NCBI GenBank assembly: GCA_905479635.1
Contig: CAJQNG010000239.1
Span: 1-32,616, forward strand
Length of the DNA: 32,616 nt
Direction of reading: 5' to 3'
Origin: an uncultured Boseongicola sp.
GTDB lineage: Bacteria > Pseudomonadota > Alphaproteobacteria > Rhodobacterales > Rhodobacteraceae
How positions within the stretch are numbered: position 1 is the stretch's first letter; each line of letters starts with the position of its first letter. Both the position numbers and the translations under genes were made by a program. The notes beneath the pieces are model-generated. The model ran no database searches. It saw only the letters and a list, made by a program, of their open reading frames with translations, and had not been told where the DNA came from. This document shows, one piece after another, positions 1 through 6,428 of the stretch.

Positions 1-468
1 GATCGTCGTGACAGTGAAGCCGGTGTCGAGAACGATGCGTGCTGCCGGGATCAGGCGCGGCACATTCAGGATCGCAGCAGAGGCATCTAATGGGCGCGAT
101 GGTTGCACGCGTGTTTCGAACGCGGCCTTGGGGCCATCGAGGAAATCCTCGACTTCTTCCGGCGCGAGGGTCCCGTTTTTGCGCCGTTCCGATCCGCCGG
201 GGTAGCTTTCGAGGATCTGCGGTTTCTTGGCCCAAAGCCCGACTGGTACAGGCGGGCCGATCAAGTCGCTGCTTTCACGTTCCTTCACTTGCCGGGCGAT
301 CTCGCGCACGCGGGTGTGGGCGCGCACGATACCCGCGACCGAGTTTTCATCGGCAATTGCGAGCGCCTTTAGGCCCAAAAGGGCGGCGCGGTCGACATAT
401 TCCTCCGGGTGCGATGCGCCGGTGAGGAAGGTGAAATTCGAGGTGATATTCAACTCGGCGAAGGCCAC
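1..468 (-). CDS. dnaE2: Error-prone DNA polymerase DnaE2 (ImuC), N-terminal part, runs off the window
   Basis: This is a damage-induced C-family polymerase used in translesion synthesis. The ORF track misses it because it starts with GTG and has no stop in the window. The first 156 codons read AFAELNITSNFTFLTGASHPEEYV, then LKALAIADENSVAGIVRAH, which are the opening strands of the PHP domain and match DnaE2 better than the replicative DnaE1. Residues of roughly 75-130 (LIGPPVPVGLW to QPSRP) form a polar insertion before PRLIPAARIVL, where the PHP fold resumes. The GTG start is supported by an in-frame TAA three codons upstream and by AGGAT about a dozen bases before it. The catalytic palm lies outside the window. 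No imuA or imuB lies upstream; the next gene on this strand begins 371 bases away. A LexA-like box sits 114 bases upstream. DnaE2 identity is fairly sure; the exact start is likely. Confidence 0.85.
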   Translation of the reverse strand, partial: MAFAELNITSNFTFLTGASHPEEYVDRAALLGLKALAIADENSVAGIVRAHTRVREIARQVKERESSDLIGPPVPVGLWAKKPQILESYPGGSERRKNGTLAPEEVEDFLDGPKAAFETRVQPSRPLDASAAILNVPRLIPAARIVLDTGFTVTTI

Positions 469-475
469 GGGTCTG

Positions 476-545
476 CTTTATCCTTTTAAAAATACCTCGG
501 GGGTCCGGGGGTGGCACCCCCGGTGGGTCGTCCGGCGCGAAGCGC
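476..545 (-). repeat. Rhodobacterales-type intergenic palindromic repeat, copy 1
   Basis: On the minus strand this reads as a GC-rich palindrome (CCGGGGGTG-C-CACCCCCGG, 505-523) followed by CCCCGAGGTATTTT (489-502) and an A/G-rich tail, AAAAGGATAAAG. The same order of palindrome, CCCCGAGGTATTTT and A/G-rich tail occurs at 9347-9385. The tail supplies the purine-rich ribosome binding region for dnaE2, so the element lies in its 5' leader. Elements of this form are common between genes in Rhodobacterales; that is recalled knowledge, not a search result. Confidence 0.65.
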
Positions 546-581
546 GGGCGTAACCAACGACTCGAGATCATAGTGTAAGAT

Positions 582-596
582 ATTCACGTTTTGTTC
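582..596 (-). promoter_or_regulatory. Candidate LexA (SOS) box for dnaE2
   Basis: The minus strand reads GAAC-N7-GAAT (plus: ATTC-ACGTTTT-GTTC). The alphaproteobacterial LexA operator is the direct repeat GTTC-N7-GTTC, so 7 of 8 defined bases match. It lies 114 bases upstream of the dnaE2 start, in the only intergenic space that could hold its promoter. dnaE2 is a standard SOS gene in this class, which makes the placement meaningful. A near match of this size can arise by chance. Confidence 0.5.
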
Positions 597-839
597 TCAT
601 TGCCAGCATTCTTTAGCGCATGAATTCTAGGCGATCCGACCGGATTTCACGCGGCCTCGGCAACTTCCACGGAGGGCGGGCGGAGGATCATTGATTGGAA
701 TGACGTCTTTTGGCATGGTTTTGGCAGATACAGGTCTTCCTGAGTGTGTTGCGAGTAAACAGTTCTGTGCCGGCTCTGCCCGATTTGCATATCAGATACA
801 GGGTCGGCACGTTCCCCGCCAAAATGATCGCAACGTCGA

Positions 840-1313
840 TTACTCTGCGGTCAGGCAGGTACCAGTCCGGTGGCAGGCAAGGAGACGTTGTTCACCGTCT
901 TTCGACCAAGCCATCGCGGCGCCCCCGCAAGGGTCTGCGGCGAGTGTGTAGCCGGTGTCGTCACCCACTTTCAGCATAGCAAGTTGCTCGCCCTCGAACC
1001 CTTCGGCACTGCCGCACCAAGGGCCAAAACACGTGGCTTCGATTTGTATCGGGCGATTGAAGATTGCTCCGAAACCATGGCTGGTCAGGGCATAACCACT
1101 CATGACGGCATGGGTTGTGGCGGGAGTTTCCGTGTCCGGATCTGGGGCTCGGGCGGGTTCGCTCAGATCGATGCGGCCACGCACGGCGACAAAGGTGTCT
1201 TCGCTGTCGCGGGCTTGTTCGTAAAGGCGAACCGCGTCGGGGGCCATACAGGACAGCGCGAGGGCGGGGCTTGCAATGGCAAGGGATAGAAGGGCGAGGA
1301 TGACGGTTTTCAT
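840..1313 (-). CDS. Small exported protein of unknown function
   Basis: This 157-residue protein begins [22 protein letters not shown], a clear Sec signal peptide with likely cleavage after ALA. The ORF-track start 36 codons earlier gives a non-homologous-looking arginine-rich leader and lies inside rppH, so the ATG at 1313 is preferred. That ATG overlaps the rppH stop as ATGA, which suggests translational coupling. The mature part has several cysteines ([26 protein letters not shown]), consistent with disulfides in the periplasm. The segment [14 protein letters not shown] could be the start of a small beta-sheet domain. I recognise no catalytic motif and assign no function. Position suggests cotranscription with rppH. 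Confidence 0.75.
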   Translation of the reverse strand: MKTVILALLSLAIASPALALSCMAPDAVRLYEQARDSEDTFVAVRGRIDLSEPARAPDPDTETPATTHAVMSGYALTSHGFGAIFNRPIQIEATCFGPWCGSAEGFEGEQLAMLKVGDDTGYTLAADPCGGAAMAWSKDGEQRLLACHRTGTCLTAE

Positions 1314-1789
1314 ACAACGGGCTCCAATCGATCGCGGAAGGCGGCGATGACCTTGGCGTAAACGTCGCGTTTGAACGGGACGATGTCGGCCAGCACCTCG
1401 TCGACTGTGGACCAGCGCCACCGGGCGAACTCAACATCGTGCGCTGTAAGATCTATATCGCTGTCGTGTCCTTGGAACCTGAGCAGGGCCCATTTCTGCT
1501 TTTGCCCGCGGTAGCGGCCTTTCCACATCTTGCCGAGCAGGTGTTCGGGCAAATCATAAGTCACCCAGTCCGGCATGATCGCTTCGACTGTTACGCACTT
1601 TGCGGGCAGGCCAGTTTCTTCGTGAAGTTCGCGCAAGGCGGCGTCTTCAAAGCTTTCACCGTCGTCGATCCCGCCTTGTGGCATTTGCCAGGCACCAGGG
1701 GTGTCGACGCGTTCGCCGGTGAAGATCAGGCCATCTTTGTTCACAAGGACGACGCCTGCGCAGGGGCGGTAGGGGAGGTCTTTTGTCAT
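1310..1789 (-). CDS. rppH: RNA 5'-pyrophosphohydrolase (NUDIX hydrolase)
   Basis: RppH removes pyrophosphate from the 5' end of triphosphorylated (or diphosphorylated) RNA and thereby starts mRNA decay in the cytoplasm. The 159-residue protein starts [17 protein letters not shown]; the ORF-track start 26 codons earlier is not supported. The NUDIX box is complete: [23 protein letters not shown] (residues about 43-65), with the metal-binding REXXEE glutamates present. The segment [12 protein letters not shown] is the hallmark that separates RppH/Ap4A-type NUDIX enzymes from others. Length is typical. The stop overlaps the start of the downstream exported-protein gene. Upstream, it is divergent from asd with about 177 bases between the two starts. 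Confidence 0.93.
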   Translation of the reverse strand: MTKDLPYRPCAGVVLVNKDGLIFTGERVDTPGAWQMPQGGIDDGESFEDAALRELHEETGLPAKCVTVEAIMPDWVTYDLPEHLLGKMWKGRYRGQKQKWALLRFQGHDSDIDLTAHDVEFARWRWSTVDEVLADIVPFKRDVYAKVIAAFRDRLEPVV

Positions 1790-1966
1790 GGCTCCACAGT
1801 TTTCAGAGACAGGGGCGATATTCAATAGCGGTACCGGGTTTGGGCGATTGATGGCGCATATCAGCAAGTTTCATAGCCGAATAAGGCCCTGTGACCCCAT
1901 TGCCCCTTTCGCATGGCCCCCAACGGGTCTATAGCCCGCGCGTTCAATGACATGATGGAGGTTACT

Positions 1967-2989
1967 GTGGGTTATCGGGTCGCCGTTGTCGGCGCCACGG
2001 GCAACGTGGGTCGCGAAATGCTGAATATCCTGGCCGAGCGCCAGTTCCCTGCCGATGAAGTTGTGGCTCTTGCGAGCCGCAAATCGATTGGCACTCAGGT
2101 CAGCTATGGGGACAAGACGCTTAAAACGAGAGACCTTGAAACGTTCGATTTCACCGGGTTCGACATGGCATTGTTTGCCATCGGATCGGATGCGACGAAG
2201 ATTTATGCGCCGAAGGCTGCGAAAGTGGGCTGTGTCGTAATCGATAACTCATCGCTCTACCGCTATGATCCGGCTGTTCCGTTGATCGTTCCCGAGGTTA
2301 ACCCAGACGCGATTGAGGGATATTCAAAGAAGAATATCATCGCCAATCCGAATTGCTCGACCGCGCAGATGGTTGTCGCTCTGAAGCCTTTGCATGATCG
2401 CGCAACGATCAAGCGGGTCGTTGTCAGCACATATCAATCTGTGTCCGGCGCCGGCAAAGGAGGGACTGATGAGCTTTGGGATCAGACCAAGAGCATCTAC
2501 AATCCGACCGACGACAAGCCGCCAAAGACCTTTACTAAGCAGATCGCGTTTAACGTGATCCCGCATATTGATGTTTTCATGGATGATGGTTCCACCAAAG
2601 AAGAGTGGAAGATGGTCGCTGAGACGAAGAAGATCATCGACAAGTCCATCAAGGTCACGGCGACCTGCGTACGGGTACCGGTGTTTGTCGGTCACTCCGA
2701 ATCGATTAATATCGAGACCGAAGAGTTTCTCGATGAGGACGAGGCACGGGATATCCTGCGCGAAAGTCCGGGTATCATGGTTATCGATAAGCGCGAAGAC
2801 GGTGGCTATGTCACACCGATTGAATGTGTCGGTGAGTTTGCGACGTTCGTCAGCCGTATCCGTCAGGACAGCACGATCGACAACGGGCTGAACTTCTGGT
2901 GCGTCAGTGACAATCTGCGCAAGGGCGCGGCTTTGAACGCAGTGCAGATCGCTGAGCTTTTGGGGAATCGCGTTCTAAAAAAGGGCTAG
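1967..2989 (+). CDS. asd: Aspartate-semialdehyde dehydrogenase
   Basis: Asd reduces aspartyl-4-phosphate with NADPH to aspartate semialdehyde, the branch point to lysine/diaminopimelate, threonine and methionine. The protein is 340 residues from the GTG at 1967 (VGYRVAVVGATGNVGREML). That start is chosen because GGAGG lies five bases before it and because family members begin with this strand; the ATG at 1913 would add an 18-residue leader. GATGNVG is the NADP-binding loop, NPNCSTAQM carries the catalytic cysteine (about residue 133), and the phosphate- and substrate-binding segments (SSLYRYD, YQSVSGAGKGG) are intact. It is monocistronic, ending at a strong terminator. The upstream space is shared with divergent rppH. 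Confidence 0.95.
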   Translation: MGYRVAVVGATGNVGREMLNILAERQFPADEVVALASRKSIGTQVSYGDKTLKTRDLETFDFTGFDMALFAIGSDATKIYAPKAAKVGCVVIDNSSLYRYDPAVPLIVPEVNPDAIEGYSKKNIIANPNCSTAQMVVALKPLHDRATIKRVVVSTYQSVSGAGKGGTDELWDQTKSIYNPTDDKPPKTFTKQIAFNVIPHIDVFMDDGSTKEEWKMVAETKKIIDKSIKVTATCVRVPVFVGHSESINIETEEFLDEDEARDILRESPGIMVIDKREDGGYVTPIECVGEFATFVSRIRQDSTIDNGLNFWCVSDNLRKGAALNAVQIAELLGNRVLKKG

Positions 2990-3015
2990 GGCTGACAGAA
3001 TCGGTAGTCAATTCG

Positions 3016-3043
3016 AGGGCGTTCCGAAAGGGGCGCCCTTTTT
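3016..3043 (+). terminator. Rho-independent terminator of asd
   Basis: AGGGCGTTCC-GAAA-GGGGCGCCCT forms a ten-pair stem (two G-T pairs) closed by a GAAA tetraloop, followed at once by TTTTATT. It lies 27 bases after the asd stop. Confidence 0.9.
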
Positions 3044-3159
3044 ATTGTTTACGCTATCGGATCAGTGGTTCGTCGATACATTCACTGTCCCAAAGGGGGC
3101 AAATTGGCTATGGAAAGTTGCGTTGCTGACCGATGGGCGCCGCCTTTCCAGTTCAGGCC

Positions 3160-3270
3160 ATATCCACAAGGTACTTTGCACGTTTTGCACGGGTCCGTTG
3201 TGCGGCTTGCAGCCTGTGGTTGCGGGTTTGCCACGATCCCACCACATTTTGGCACAAGTCCGGCCACATT
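3160..3270 (+). promoter_or_regulatory. Cluster of CCACA-like motifs upstream of two small genes
   Basis: CCACGAT (3231), CCACATT (3242), GCACAAG (3252) and CCACATT (3264) follow each other at 10-12 base steps, about one helical turn. An inverted TGTGG lies at 3215, and ATATCCACA, one base from the DnaA-box form TTATCCACA, lies at 3160. The 270-base gap between the asd terminator and the gene at 3314 holds no supported ORF. Helical phasing suggests a protein that binds side by side; the protein is unknown. Confidence 0.35.
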
Positions 3271-3313
3271 CCGGGGGACCTTGTCGGTGACTTGAAGACG
3301 TAAGGCAGCGGGG

Positions 3314-3607
3314 ATGTGCGCCATGACGCCAATTACTGATGATCAGGTTTTGTCATTGATGACGGGACTTGAGGCGCGCGAAAAGCGGGCGATGAAACGC
3401 CTGGCTGCGGCCACTTCTGATCTGCCAGCGCAACCGGGAGATGCAACCGCGCGGGTGCTTATTTTTCACGGCGGGCCAGTGGCGCAACGCAGACGTCGAT
3501 TGGTGCCTGCAGACGTGATCCCCCTAGCGGCAGAGCGCACGGCGCAGGCTGCACGAAAGACCGTCCACGGGCGCTTCATTTCAATTGTGCCAATACCGGT
3601 GGCTTAA
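3314..3607 (+). CDS. Small protein of unknown function (97 aa)
   Basis: The ORF encodes MCAMTPITDDQVLSLMTGLEAREKRAMKRLAAAT followed by a proline/arginine-rich second half (VAQRRRRLVPADVIPLAAE). The first 35 residues look like one charged helix; no signal peptide, membrane segment or catalytic motif is visible. The ATG at 3314 has AAGG eight bases upstream; the ATG at 3323 (MTPITDD) is an alternative. A second small gene with a good ribosome binding site follows after 58 bases, so the two may be cotranscribed. I do not recognise the family. It is judged to be a real gene from its position after a dedicated upstream region and the absence of a better ORF on either strand. Confidence 0.5.
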   Translation: MCAMTPITDDQVLSLMTGLEAREKRAMKRLAAATSDLPAQPGDATARVLIFHGGPVAQRRRRLVPADVIPLAAERTAQAARKTVHGRFISIVPIPVA

Positions 3608-3665
3608 GGTTGCATTCACCGAGAATTCAATTGCCCGCGCGATGCGATGATCTGAGGAACACAAG

Positions 3666-3839
3666 ATGCCCCTGAATATGGATAAACCTACCGAAGCGCA
3701 CGAGACGCCAGACGGACTGTCGTCCAAAGCGCGCGAAACCCTGCAAGCTCTACGGAGATTTCGGATGTCCCATGCGCCGGATCCGGTGTTTCGTTCGGTT
3801 CGCAGCAGGCCCCTCGAAAGCCAGATCGTCGCTGACTAG
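3666..3839 (+). CDS. Small protein of unknown function (57 aa), below ORF-track size
   Basis: The sequence begins MPLNMDKPTEAHETPDGLSSKARETLQALRRFR and ends ESQIVAD. GAGGAA lies seven bases before the ATG, a good ribosome binding site. The N-terminus is acidic and probably disordered; residues 19-35 could form a basic amphipathic helix. It lies 58 bases after the 97-aa gene on the same strand and ends 9 bases before the convergent sbtB-like gene. The family is not recognised, and no function is assigned. Confidence 0.45.
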   Translation: MPLNMDKPTEAHETPDGLSSKARETLQALRRFRMSHAPDPVFRSVRSRPLESQIVAD

Positions 3840-3848
3840 CGTGACGGA

Positions 3849-4160
3849 TTAGAACCGTTCGGCCCGCAAAACCTTTGCATCGGTGATCGATACGACGCCG
3901 ATATGAGTTTCCACCACAGAAAATGCCGCATCCAACAATGTGTCGAGCCGGTCCGGTCGGATCAGGCAGACCACCGAGACCATGCCGGATGCGCGCGAGA
4001 CCTGACCTTCACGGCTCCATGCGCCGGAGCTTCCAGACCCGCCGAGCACTGGCAACACTGTGTACCCGGTGACGTTGGCGGCGCGAAGAGCGTCCGTCAA
4101 TCGGCGCTCTAGCGGTGCTTCGATGATGATTTCCACGCGCTTGGCATCATGTGTTTCCAT
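3849..4160 (-). CDS. sbtB: SbtB-like PII signalling protein
   Basis: This 103-residue protein has the ferredoxin-like PII fold pattern: KRVEIIIEAPLERRLTDALRAANVTGYTVLPVLGGSG, a T-loop with SGAWSREGQ, then MVSVVCLIRPDRLDTLLDAAFSVVETHIGVVSITDAKVL. Cyanobacterial SbtB trimers bind adenyl nucleotides (cAMP, AMP, ADP, ATP) and control the bicarbonate permease SbtA. The gene follows the permease gene after three bases, which fits that role. The protein ends at VLRAERF and has no CGPxGC-type C-terminal loop, the segment that gives redox-sensitive ATP/ADP diphosphatase activity in many cyanobacterial SbtB proteins. Family placement is good; the regulatory ligand here is inference. Confidence 0.8.
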   Translation of the reverse strand: METHDAKRVEIIIEAPLERRLTDALRAANVTGYTVLPVLGGSGSSGAWSREGQVSRASGMVSVVCLIRPDRLDTLLDAAFSVVETHIGVVSITDAKVLRAERF

Positions 4161-4163
4161 GGG

Positions 4164-5141
4164 TCAGCCTCCGACGATTTGAGTGGCGATGGCGGTATAA
4201 ATCGGGATGCCGATCACCAGATTGAACGGGAATGTCACGCCAAGCGAAAGGGTGAGATAGATCGAGGGTTTTGCCTCCGGAAGGGCCACACGCATCGCAG
4301 CAGGCACGGCGATGTAAGAGGCTGAGGCGGAAAGGACCATCAAGAGCGCGGCACCGCCAGAAGAAAGTCCGATAAGAAGCGCAAGGAGCAGGCCGCAGGC
4401 AGCGCCGATGGGCGGCATGATCACGCCAAACGCAACAGCGCCAAGGCCAAGGTCGCCTCGGCTTTCGCGCAGGCCGCGCCCGGCGACAAGGCCCATGTCC
4501 AGCAAGAACAGGCAGAGCACGCCCTGGAAGGGGGCGACGATGAACGACGAGATGGTTGCGAGGCCGTCTTCCCCGGTGATGCCACCGATGAGGAACGCGC
4601 CGACGAGCAAGACAATCGAGCCATTGGTCAGGATTTCCCGATAGAGAGCGCTGTCGGCCTGGCCCTGCCCGCCGGCGCGCGACAAAAGCCAGAGCGCAGA
4701 GATGATGGCGGGGGCCTCCATCGCAGCGGCGACAGCGACCATGTAGCCCTCGGATTCGATGCCGCGTCCGTCGAGGACAGAGGTGGCCGCGACAAAGGTC
4801 ACGATAGAGATCGAGCCGTAGTGTGCGGCGACTGCTGCGCGGTTGATGGTGTCGAAATTGGTCAGGAAGCGCAAAAGTCCGAATGCAATGATCGGAAGGC
4901 CAAACGACAGGACAATACCCGCAATCAGCGACAGGATTAGCGTTTGATCAACACCATGCGCGGCCACGCCTGCGCCGCCTTTGAAACCAATGGCGAACAG
5001 GAGGTAGATCGACATGCCCTTGGCAACAGCCTCGGGGACGGACAGATCGGACCGCACAAAGGCTGCTGCAAGTCCAAGCGCGAAGCTGAGAATGATCGGC
5101 GAGATCAGGTTGTCCGCTGCCAGCGACAGTATTTCGTTCAC
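4164..5141 (-). CDS. sbtA: SbtA-family sodium-dependent bicarbonate permease
   Basis: This is a polytopic inner-membrane protein of about 325 residues with roughly ten hydrophobic segments, for example PIILSFALGLAAAFV, LILSLIAGIVLSFGLPIIAFGLL, ALLMVLSASASYIAVPAAM and LGVTFPFNLVIGIPIYTAI. The order of segments and the phrases LSVPEAVAKGMSIYLLFAIGFKGG and AHYGSISIVTFVAATSVL match the SbtA family (formerly DUF897). The GTG at 5141 is preferred over the ATG at 5213, because the longer form would overlap the carbonic anhydrase gene and add a charged leader not seen in the family. The operon order carbonic anhydrase, permease, PII regulator supports inorganic carbon uptake. Transport substrate and Na+ coupling are inferred from the family. 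Confidence 0.85.
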   Translation of the reverse strand: MNEILSLAADNLISPIILSFALGLAAAFVRSDLSVPEAVAKGMSIYLLFAIGFKGGAGVAAHGVDQTLILSLIAGIVLSFGLPIIAFGLLRFLTNFDTINRAAVAAHYGSISIVTFVAATSVLDGRGIESEGYMVAVAAAMEAPAIISALWLLSRAGGQGQADSALYREILTNGSIVLLVGAFLIGGITGEDGLATISSFIVAPFQGVLCLFLLDMGLVAGRGLRESRGDLGLGAVAFGVIMPPIGAACGLLLALLIGLSSGGAALLMVLSASASYIAVPAAMRVALPEAKPSIYLTLSLGVTFPFNLVIGIPIYTAIATQIVGG

Positions 5142-5187
5142 AAGGTCGGTGCCTTTATCGGGAATATTGGTGGTTTGGGGCCTTCGG

Positions 5188-5838
5188 TCAAACCGGAACA
5201 AATCCGTTCGCACGTGTGTCGTAGTTCAGGAGGCTGCCGTTGGTGATGTCCTTCCAAAGACCGTGCAAAGTGAGGTCTCCGCGCTCGACCGCATCAGCGA
5301 CAAACGGGAAGGTCATAAGGTTTTCGAGCGAGATCAGGACGGCTTCCTGTTCGAGGTCGTGCAGGGCGGTCGCATCATCGGCACGCGGTTGAAGGCGTTC
5401 ATATCCGGGTCGCAGGATATCCATCCATCTGCCAACAAAGCTGGTGCTGGCCTCAAGTTCAGGTGCGTTGCCCGAGCACATGCGATGACATTCCGCGACG
5501 CCTCCGCAATTTGAGTGGCCCAGGATGATAATGTGGGCGACCTTGAGACCGGTGACGGCATATTCGACAGCCGCAGATGTGCCGTGGTGGTCGCCGTCGG
5601 GCTCGCAAGGCGGAACGAGGCTTGCGATGTTGCGGTGGATGAAGAACTCGCCAGAGTCTGCGCCGAAGATTGACGTGACATGGACGCGGCTGTCGCAGCA
5701 CGAGATGATCATCGCGCGCGGATGCTGACCGTCGGCGGCAAGGTGGCGATACCACGCCTGATTGTCGTCGTAAGTCGTTGCCTTCCAGCCCTTATAGCGG
5801 CTGACAAGATATCCGGGAAGCGGACGAGCTTGGTTCAT
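5188..5838 (-). CDS. can: Beta-class carbonic anhydrase
   Basis: This zinc enzyme interconverts CO2 and bicarbonate in the cytoplasm. The 216-residue protein has the beta-class site: Cys47, Asp49 and Arg51 in SCCDSRV, and His108 and Cys111 in LGHSNCGGV, with FFIHRNIASLVPP in between. Length fits the family. The ATG at 5838 has GGGGA eight bases upstream. The permease gene begins 46 bases downstream on the same strand, so the enzyme probably leads a three-gene operon for bicarbonate uptake and hydration control. There is no Rubisco or carboxysome gene in the window, so the bicarbonate may serve anaplerotic carboxylases; that is inference. Confidence 0.95.
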   Translation of the reverse strand: MNQARPLPGYLVSRYKGWKATTYDDNQAWYRHLAADGQHPRAMIISCCDSRVHVTSIFGADSGEFFIHRNIASLVPPCEPDGDHHGTSAAVEYAVTGLKVAHIIILGHSNCGGVAECHRMCSGNAPELEASTSFVGRWMDILRPGYERLQPRADDATALHDLEQEAVLISLENLMTFPFVADAVERGDLTLHGLWKDITNGSLLNYDTRANGFVPV

Positions 5839-6428
5839 GCGAATGGTCCCCGAGGCCGTGATCTGGAAAATTCAAACTAAAGACACGGCATTTTGCAATC
5901 TATATCAATCAATTCTTTGCCGAGCGCAATTAGACCAAGCCCCAAGAGTGGTGAGAAATTGTGCGGTTGAAGAAAGATGGACAACGTAGTGCATTTTTGT
6001 CCGGTCGAGATGATTTTCGTCGATGCCGGACATCCGGTTGATCTGGCGCGGGATTAGGGTGTTTAGCGCGCAGAATTTATAGCTTTTACGGCGCTGGAGA
6101 AATAGACGAACGTTTGAACGCGGCAAATGCTACATGGCGCGTGGGCGCGTTTCATCGGCTGGCAAAGGGTGCACGGTCAGTGGTCGGCATGTCCGGGCAA
6201 TTCGCTATGCAGACTGCTGCCGCGGTGGCTGGAAAGGTCGCGGTGATTGTCGGATCCAGTGATCATGCGGCGATGGCGGCCTTGGTTGTGCAACTTGTCA
6301 GGGTTGGAGAACGCTCATTGGCAGCGTTTGGGGACATCGCACATTTGCAAAAGTAAGGCTTTGCTAGGACTTGTGGCGCGGATCAAAGCGGATAGGCTGG
6401 CCTTGAACAGACAAAAGGCGCCTATCAA
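5839..6428. other. 590-base intergenic region with no supported gene
   Basis: The region separates the divergent carbonic anhydrase and aminopeptidase genes. Two open frames (5905-6126 minus, 73 aa; 6114-6356 plus, 80 aa from TTG) lack a clear ribosome binding site and resemble no known family. The plus frame has an alanine/valine-rich stretch (QTAAAVAGKVAVIVG) and could be a remnant. An A/T-rich patch near 5885-5915, TTGATATAGATTGCAA on the minus strand, is the likely promoter area of the bicarbonate operon, but no consensus promoter is clear. Confidence 0.55.

Larger units (their letters stand above)
469..839. other. Intergenic region upstream of dnaE2
   Basis: No gene is supported in these 371 bases. 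ORFs on both strands here (for example those starting at 691 and 710, plus) are short, resemble nothing recognised and run into the antisense of the next gene. The stretch holds a family-type intergenic repeat next to the dnaE2 start and a LexA-like box. The minus strand also has a short open frame near 695-830 (with TLYLICKSGRAGTELF) that has no recognisable relatives. Confidence 0.6.

Noticed and set aside
691-979. Plus-strand ORFs of 86 and 89 aa upstream of and overlapping the exported-protein gene
   Set aside because: Two overlapping frames, no ribosome binding site, no recognisable motif, and the second half is antisense to a gene with a signal peptide.
3160-3168. ATATCCACA as a DnaA box or origin
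   Set aside because: A single near match without the A/T-rich unwinding region or origin-linked genes such as hemE, parAB or dnaA nearby.
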